From NCBI GenBank assembly GCA_001600355.1, contig BCJU01000016.1, positions 1 to 23,253 of the forward strand: DNA of 23,253 nt, read 5' to 3'. Both the position numbers and the translations under genes were made by a program. Below the pieces are notes generated by a model. The model was not told the origin of the DNA and did no database searches. It saw only the letters and a list, made by a program, of their open reading frames with translations. Shown in pieces: positions 16,946 to 23,253 of this stretch. Every line of letters starts with the position of its first letter. Position 1 is the stretch's first letter. Origin of the DNA: Meira nashicola. Its lineage: Eukaryota > Basidiomycota > Exobasidiomycetes > Exobasidiales > Brachybasidiaceae.

Positions 16946-17305
16946 TCACCTCGACAAGATTTCCATCTCGATCTCGAACATATCGCTGTTGATTCGTCCT
17001 TTCGCTCCTGTACGCTGACCTGGTCCTTCAATGATTTCTATCCCATGCTTGTTTAGCTCATCTTGAGCTTGTTGGATAGATATACTGATTACTAAGCATA
17101 CATCTTGTGATCCTGGTACGGGATGCTGTGCTTTCGGTTCAAATTCATGTCCGGCAATGTGTGAATTGATCTTTTGATTCCCAAATCCGAGCGCGTTACT
17201 ACCTTTACTGAATTGTGTATGTTTCATGCCAAGTTTTATATAAAAGTCGATTGTTTTACTAATATCTTTGCAGGTGATCAATATGTGATCAATTGATTCA
17301 ATCAT
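16946..17305 (-). CDS. VOC-superfamily (glyoxalase-like) protein, C-terminus frameshifted
   Basis: Small single-domain vicinal-oxygen-chelate protein, 119 residues as read, related to GLOD5-type proteins. VOC proteins bind a divalent metal and act as lyases, dioxygenases or thiol transferases; the substrate is unknown. Visible features are DHILITCKD (His7, first metal ligand), FGNQKINSHIAGHEFEPKA (His49, second) and GPGQRTGAKGRINS. After INS the family normally continues (I/V)Y(F/V)RDPDGNL(I/V)EV, with a metal-binding Glu. Here the open frame ends in an atypical tail, while the next frame reads RDRDGNLVEV and runs to a TAA at 16902. One base is missing near 16975-16980. So either the gene is freshly broken or there is a sequence error. 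The ATG context is ACAAAATG. Two G-rich elements lie 160-210 bp upstream. A structural role in the cluster is inferred only from position. Confidence 0.65.
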   Translation of the reverse strand: MIESIDHILITCKDISKTIDFYIKLGMKHTQFSKGSNALGFGNQKINSHIAGHEFEPKAQHPVPGSQDVCLVISISIQQAQDELNKHGIEIIEGPGQRTGAKGRINSDMFEIEMEILSR

Positions 17306-17467
17306 TTTGTATTAGATGATAGATGTGGGTAAAATGTGGCATGAACATGCAAAGTGGAGAGCAGCTCCTCGTAACGTATTAGCGTCACTCTATCAGCATA
17401 TGCAAAAGCAGTTGGCACACCGCGACAATTTAAACCACGCTTTCATTCTGCTCGATTAGAGTTTTGT

Positions 17468-17480
17468 GTGGGGATAACAC
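17468..17480 (+). promoter_or_regulatory. Candidate cluster operator GTGGGGATAACAC
   Basis: G-rich core matches the recurring element but lacks the CG half. It is about 165 bp upstream of the VOC start. Confidence 0.25.
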
Positions 17481-17496
17481 CTTTAATTTACTCTAT

Positions 17497-17511
17497 AATG
17501 GGGATTGCCGG
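17497..17511 (+). promoter_or_regulatory. Candidate cluster operator AATGGGGATTGCCGG
   Basis: Variant of the recurring element with a CCGG half after GGGGATT, about 195 bp upstream of the VOC start and 17 bp beyond the previous copy. Confidence 0.25.
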
Positions 17512-17672
17512 ACTGGAATGGCTTGGAAATCACCTTCAATATCAGTATGGGTAACAGTTGCTCCCATCAAATGGCATTTATATAAGTACTTTAACTACCA
17601 AAAAGCGTTTAATGCTTTTATGGATTTTTGACCCTTTCTGTGCTTGCAAGATGAAACAAGGAAATACAGTAT

Positions 17673-19242
17673 TTATAGAATAAAGTGAATCATCGGATCG
17701 TGGAAAAGGGTACTCATTGGGCCATATATGCTGATAAGGTAGGGTAGCTTCCTTCTACTCAATGCAGAATCAAAGCAATCAACGATTTCTCGAATTTGAC
17801 TCAATTCTGATGTTCGTACAGGAGTTGATGTTGCAAAAGTCAGTGCTTTGCGTACCAAGATGGTATTGATCAGCCGTCTTTCAGCGTATGACTTGGGTTC
17901 AGGTGGAGGCGCATTTGCAGACTTGGTATTACACCTCCGTTTGATGGGAATATATGTCATCATCGCATTCCGTGAAAGAATTTTATTATACTCTTTTTTC
18001 TTCTTGGTGGCGTACGTTAACGAGTTGCAGAAGTACAGGATTCGTGTCGTAAATCTGCATATATTTTCACCGCACTGAGCTGTGGTTGGCCAAACTTCTG
18101 TAAACTCAGAAAATTTTAGCGTTGGAAATATTAAGTCTGGACGAGTTTGCAATACCGGATGCGGAAAGGACCAAAAAGTACCAACGATTGGGATCATCCT
18201 AATCATCGTCAACGAAAGAAAAAAGTATTCAGCTTTCCAATCATCACAGAAGTTCCTGTCTTCACCTACATTTGTAAGCATAAAGGTGCTTTACGCCCTC
18301 CAAAATGATCTTTCATGTGTCGTATAAGGTTGACCGCTTCTTCAGCAGCAAGAATGCAAACCTCAAGAGCATCAACGTGTATTTCACCGCCTTATCCTAT
18401 TGTTAGGTAAGGTCGTAATAGTTGGATAATATAGGCATCATATTCTGCCAGTAGTGTGGTTATGCTTGGATGAAGACACGCCACACCCTCTCCTTCTTGA
18501 GGCCACTAGAATTTGGTAGGTAAAGAGGCTCTCCTGCGATATAGGAAAGGCAATAGGTGGGTAAATGACGATATCAGAGGAAGAAGAGTTGAACTTACTA
18601 TTGTTTTCATTTTTGTTCATAGTGTTGTACCACGTTCATTCTCTCTTCTACAGTCATTTGCCAGACATGATTACAGTAAAAAGTCTCCGTGCCAATTTGA
18701 GAAAGTTTGACGTGATAAAAGAAAGGCCTCACTTGTGCAGTCTCGATTATTATCATAACCTCCACGTATGAACTTCTTTTGCATAGGTGCTCGTACGATC
18801 TAAAGTTGCTTTATGCATTGCCTTATCATCTTCCAAAGGCATGCTCCAGGGATATTCAGTTTCTACAATATCCTTAGAACCTTCGACTTTTGTTAAAAAA
18901 CTATATTTGAATCGAACGCCTTCTCTCATTCAGATGATGTCCATAATGTTGGTAAAAAGAGGATCATCGGATCTCAGTGTAGCTTCACCGCCGTCCAAGC
19001 AAGGTAGTAGACGTACTAAATCCGCAGCAACCGAAATATGTTCTCCTCTTGGAATCGGTTTGAATAATGCCATTGGAAAAAGCAGATCCAAACAAACTGA
19101 GAAAATCAAGTTCGAAATGAGTTTGACTTTCTGGACAAAATGGATTCTTACCACCATTTTCTGCTCTTGCTTTACGATATGTTTCGTCCTGTTCCAAGTA
19201 TTTATCCTTGATTATGCTTTTTTTCGAAGGCACGTTCCGCAT
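17673..19242 (-). pseudogene. Relic of a Zn-cluster-type transcription factor (C-terminal part)
   Basis: Protein-like stretches follow each other on the minus strand in changing frames. From the 5' side: MRNVPSKKSIIKDKYLEQDE (from 19242); then PMALFKPIPRGEHISVAADL, with a TGA near 18930; YPWSMPLEDD (about 18850); FFYHVKLSQIGTETF (about 18690); LLAEYDAYIIQLLRPYL (about 18410-18460); LEVCILAAEEAVNLIRHM (about 18310-18365). A final open frame of 202 codons runs from 18281 to 17673. The (L/I)xLxRPxL followed by an AA-rich helix is typical of the fungal-specific TF domain, so I read this as a dead regulator lacking its DNA-binding domain. The identification is by pattern only; the number of frame changes excludes a working gene. 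Confidence 0.45.
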
Positions 19243-19260
19243 TCTTGCTTTGCTCCCTGA

Positions 19261-19904
19261 TAATTTATCTTACTCCGTTCATGTATGTTTCCTTGGCGAA
19301 ATGCCACTCGGTTCTCAATATAAAAAGGTGTTTGATGTAATAATGTAATAGCTTCAAGTCATGGTGTAACACAACCATAAGGTTTGACGTTGCCATCTTA
19401 AAACCGCAATCACTTATTTAACTGTTCCACAAACGCCAATCACAGTCATTGAGAGTGAAGATACTGATCACATTTTTGGCAAATAAGCCTCTACGTCAAC
19501 GACACCATTGTAATCGAGAATCAGCTCCGATGCAAACGAAGGTGTTGGGTAGGAGAGTTACGTGATTAAATCTATTCATATTATACGCTGCCTTCTCTAC
19601 CCACACAGGGGCTCAGCAGTATCGGGTAGGGAAGTAATGCCAGTGCTCAACCCACTTGAGGTGAAATATTAATAAGAGAGTGAAAAGTATGTTCGCGGAC
19701 GGGGACGCTGTTGAATCTTTTGCAGAGCTGACGAGGATCACTTCTACAATGCAATTGGCTGAATAGCCAGCCTCGTTTCCTCCTACCCATACGTAGAAAA
19801 GTCTTCGCCGTCAATCGCGTTTTAGGCCTACAGGGTCATGGACTGGGTGCCTGAAAATACACTGAAGACGTAAAAAGGCGTTATCCAAATGAGGTGAGTG
19901 TAGA
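19261..19904. other. Gene-free stretch with GGGTAGG elements
   Basis: No gene is supported. GGGTAGG-type sequences recur on both strands (near 19545, 19595, 19625 and 19785), two of them forming the inverted repeat at 19592-19634. Confidence 0.4.
19592..19634. repeat. Inverted repeat with GGGTAGGGAAG arms
   Basis: CTTCTCTACCC (19592-19602) and GGGTAGGGAAG (19624-19634) are reverse complements at 10 of 11 positions, with 21 nt between. Operator-like or a remnant of a fold-back element. Confidence 0.4.
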
Positions 19905-20560
19905 ATTAAACCTAGGATATAAGATTTAATTAATTTATATACCAGTCCTTGAATAATCATGCCTATCAACAAGTATAATCAATACTTTTCTAGAAATATA
20001 CTTATACATATATAGGTATAGTAGTAATAGTCCTTTAAATACTTTCCTTAGGACTTATAGCTTATACATTTTAGATAATAAATCTTGTTTTAAATTTTTT
20101 CGATATGATTTAAATTAAATAAGTAAGATTGTTAATCTAATATCGATACAAATATGAAATGTTGTTTGATGTATTGTAAATTTTTTCCATATAATAAAGA
20201 AATAGTGTTTTATAAAAGAATATTATACCTATTATCTAAAGTAACTTAGTAAATCTGTAAATAAAATAAAACTTTGTATATAATTCTTTGATAATATTGT
20301 TAAATCTGCTATTAATTAAAAGACCATCCGATTTATCTAAAAAGAAATAAACTTTTGTTATTTACTTCCTTGTCGTATTATATTAAATTTTCAAAGTAAT
20401 TTTAAGAAGTATCTTTAATTAATTTTCTGTTCTATTTATAATTTTCTATTTAATAAGATTTATTAGAATGAATTACTTTTTTTTTATCTTTTTAGTCTAA
20501 TACTTATATTTTAGTTCTACTATTAAGGATTTATTTTTCTCAGGAACAAAGTGGCTTCCT
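19905..20560. other. Very AT-rich, TpA-rich island
   Basis: About 650 bp dominated by A and T with few CpG, no open frame of note and abrupt edges. Candidates are a RIP-like mutated transposon relic, an inserted organellar fragment or a simple AT-rich spacer. No mitochondrial gene motif was recognised. Confidence 0.5.
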
Positions 20561-20639
20561 TAATATTTACGCTATCTTCATTCACCGCTAGTTATCGATA
20601 CAACTAAACAAATAGATGAGCTGGTTTTTTCCTTTATTT

Positions 20640-21223
20640 CGGACGAGCTAAATGACAATTCTGCATGCATTGCATTGAAACTCGATGTGAACTGAATTGA
20701 TAAGTTTAGCCTGCTTTCATCAAGTTTGTCTTTCCGAATAGTCTGTAGCAAACGAAGTTGCTCATAGATTGTCTGCTACTACTTGGGGCCTCGTTTGGCA
20801 ATCTTGGCAATTTTCTCGAAGAGGAACGAAAGACGGTTCATTCAAGCGTCATGCTTTCAATAATTTTCCTCTTTTCCAGCATCTGAGCCAATGCATCAAG
20901 GTTTCGAGAAAGACCAGCGTGTTCAGCTCCATCTCCATATTGTACCTGACGAAATGCTGGATGCAATATTTTGTCAATGTGTTGTACAAAAATGAATAAT
21001 GCAGGACGTTGAAGATTAAATTTCAGCGGCAGATTCATTCAGTCAGAAAATATGGTAATAGCGTTTGCAAGAGGGAAAGAAAAAAACGTACCCAGAAAAT
21101 GGAGAGAGTTTGGTTTTGCGTCGCGTTTGCAGTGATCCTAAAAGAGTGATATGCAGCTGGATCTACATGGCTGATAAGTGCAATCTGGGTGCTACTTTCG
21201 GAAAGCAGCCAATGGCGTCGCAT
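20640..21223 (-). pseudogene. Weak unidentified coding relic
   Basis: Protein-like runs on the minus strand: ISHVDPAAYHSFRITANATQ (about 21115-21175) followed by a GTACGT donor-like site near 21088; FRQVQYGDGAEHAGLSRNLD (about 20895-20955); and IYEQLRLLQTIRKDKLDESR (about 20710-20770). They are in different frames with stops between. I do not recognise the family; partial splicing could explain one break. Confidence 0.25.
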
Positions 21224-21239
21224 TGAACAGCATTATTTA

Positions 21240-23253
21240 TCGTCCTACGAAGACTCAACGATCGTTTTAGCTTGATCAGGCCAGGGCTGCGTGGGTAAAG
21301 AGAGTTGGCGTATGTCCCCATATGGGCCCCCTGTACCTTTCACAAGCGTGCTCACACCTATAAGTTTCGCAATTTTTGGGAAGTGCATATTCGCAAGATG
21401 CGCATTACAGAATCACACACTTTACCTGATGACCTCCCGGAGAAATTTGCAAGCTGTACAACCGATACGAAAGAACCAATGAACCCTTTGCGCTACGGTT
21501 GCGCCCAGGCGTTTCTACTGTATTATCTCTCCGCAAATTTCTACAGATCTAGTTGACCCAGAATGTCAAAGCCAACACTGATATCGTGGTGGGTGGTCGG
21601 TCAACAGGTTATTGAAAATGAAATGGGCAGGGCCACGATTCATTTTGTTATTCACCACTTTCTTATATAAGGGGAAAATTCGAGCTCGATATGACATAAT
21701 TATGAAAAAAGGAGAAAAGCGTAGGTATACGAAAGTGCACTCAATTAGACGTATGAAAGCAAGTAGATCGAGTATACATCAGAGCTTACGAAGCTTTTGA
21801 AAGCAGGGTAAGGAATCCGTTCAGGTAGGCAGAAACATAGCACGAATTCTTGACCTTTATCAGGCATAAATCTAATCTGTTTTCTTTTCTCATAAAAACG
21901 GTCCTGTAGCTAAGCAACAAACTTAAATGTTTTCTGGAAATAAAACGTACGCGAAGAGACTCGAGCTCTTTTTCCTTATAATGAGACTCCTACACTTAAG
22001 GCAAGCATGCTGAACCAGGCTTTGTCACAAATCTCTCATAGAGCTGGTCAATAAGGGAGAAATTTGTTTCACAACAGAATTTTGTTTAGAAAGGTATTTG
22101 AGTTGGTATTCAAGATGGTATCCAAGATGATGATTTGAAAAGTTTAAAAATATTACTGCTTACTCAAATTGCGAGATTTTAATTAGTATAACTATATCTA
22201 CAATCATACGTGTAACGAACACAGTTCCAAGCCCAACCATTTCACCTCGGCTAATCGAGCTCTTGTTCGCTAAGCTTATCCTACACAATTCTTATTTTTG
22301 CGCCCTGCACTCCTCTCTCATTGGAAGTACACGCAAATCATGTAGGAGATTTAAGAGTAGTTCTAGTAGCAATTGATTTATCAATATAGCTTGAGCTTTG
22401 GCACTAGGATTCCGATACATCCTTGATTGAAGACACATAGTTTGTTTCACAAAGGGATTCGCCTTTTTTTTTTAGAAGGGATTTTTCGTTTTTATTTTCG
22501 GGCAAATCTAAACAATAATCTGGCACCTGCTATTAAAATTGTTTCTCATTGCTTTCCTCAAGAAATTCTTGTGAGCGACACTTCTGCGCTTCCCTCACTG
22601 AACACTGCTCTCGGAAGAATCCACTACAATTCGATGTAGCCATAAGAGAGTCAATGATTTAAATCTTAGAGTCGCAAATAGGAATGAATTGTTATCAATG
22701 TTCTCTGTACAACGCTTTTGAACTCTAGTTATATCACTGCCTTTTTTCTTTTTCACATGAATTCGTTCTCATCCGAAATATATCTTAAACCCCATATACT
22801 GGGTGACTGGTATATAATCTGTTATGCGTAGAAATGTGTCGAAATGGTCAGTTAGTTTCTCAGTGTATTAACCAGATTAAGATTCAACGTAACGGAAAGA
22901 TTAAATTGAGCAAATAGAACCGTCGCCTTCCATAGTTGTAGTGAGCGCCGACCCTTTCATCTTCATCATCCATTGCTTAGATATTTTTTAGCGAAACAAA
23001 TGTTATGATGTTTTGAGTGACAATTTCACTAATCTCTGTCGAGGTACATTTCAATGCAATTCCACCTTTCCAACAAAATTTTCTTGGATGCCTATTTCAG
23101 ACTCTGCTCTGTTCTAGGAGAGGAGAAAGGAGACTGATTTTGGACAAGCAAGAGGAAAGCACGATTTTTAGAATACCCAAAGACCTTTCTTATAAATTGC
23201 TACGGACACGTATTTTTTGATCAAACAACGGAACTGTACAGTAAAGTCTTACT
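21240..23253. other. Gene-free right end
   Basis: About 2 kb with only short open frames and no family motif. A TATATAAG at about 21664 has no supported gene downstream. Confidence 0.45.
22105..22128. repeat. 12-bp tandem repeat, two copies
   Basis: GGTATTCAAGAT is followed directly by GGTATCCAAGAT (11 of 12 identical). No associated gene. Confidence 0.55.

Larger units (their letters stand above)
17306..17672. promoter_or_regulatory. Upstream region of VOC gene
   Basis: Carries two G-rich elements (17468-17480, 17497-17511) and a TTTATATAAG near 17578 that reads as a TATA box on either strand but lies about 270 bp from the VOC start. No clear TATA is near the ATG. No gene is seen. Confidence 0.4.

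Noticed and set aside
17673..18281. 202-codon minus-strand frame as an intact gene
   Set aside because: Related protein-like stretches continue upstream in other frames, so it is better seen as the open end of a decayed regulator.
18787..19260. 157-codon plus-strand frame
   Set aside because: It lies antisense to the regulator relic, whose minus-strand reading is far more protein-like.
1..23253. Transposase, reverse transcriptase or CRISPR array
   Set aside because: No catalytic motifs, long terminal repeats or spaced direct repeats were seen; only short isolated repeats occur.

Overview
The window looks like nuclear DNA of a fungus. The intact genes are fungal families: a sugar/H+ symporter of the MFS, a GH3 beta-glucosidase with a PA14 insert, a quercetinase-like double cupin, and a regulator with C2H2 fingers, a Zn2Cys6 cluster and a fungal-specific TF domain. 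Short GT..AG introns (58, 58, 78 and 65 nt) can be placed from broken reading frames. The DNA is AT-rich and introns are few. I cannot fix the lineage; a yeast-like or dimorphic basidiomycete is a guess.

Left flank (1-6145): decayed DNA. It holds an unidentified plus-strand coding relic (about 840-1392), a frame-broken quinone-oxidoreductase-like MDR gene (1491-2525) and a heavily degraded minus-strand hybrid histidine kinase (about 4080-5742). In the kinase a 7-bp tandem duplication breaks the frame just after the phospho-acceptor motif. An AT-rich stretch follows (5745-6145).

Core (6146-17305): a compact, mostly intact cluster. A divergent pair (transporter on -, GH3 beta-glucosidase on +) is followed by a second divergent pair (alpha/beta hydrolase on -, quercetinase-like cupin on +). 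The dual zinc-finger regulator comes next (+) and a small VOC protein closes the set (-). GH3 and hydrolase converge with 34 nt between stop codons. Inferred logic: the transporter imports a phenolic glycoside, the leaderless GH3 removes glucose in the cell, the cupin dioxygenase opens a flavonol-type ring to a depside, the alpha/beta hydrolase cleaves the depside ester, and the adjacent regulator controls the set. Together this would be a flavonol-glycoside catabolic cluster. A recurring G(T/C)GGGGA-type element, best form GTGGGGAATCGCG, lies in both divergent promoters, in the VOC upstream region and in one convergent intergenic region; it is a candidate operator for the regulator.

Right flank (17306-23253): decayed again. 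It holds a minus-strand relic that reads like the C-terminal half of a Zn-cluster regulator (about 17700-19242), a very AT-rich island (19905-20560), a weak minus-strand coding relic (about 20640-21223) and about 2 kb with no recognisable gene. The striking feature is an intact catabolic island between dead genes on both sides. No rRNA, tRNA, CRISPR array or recognisable transposase was seen.
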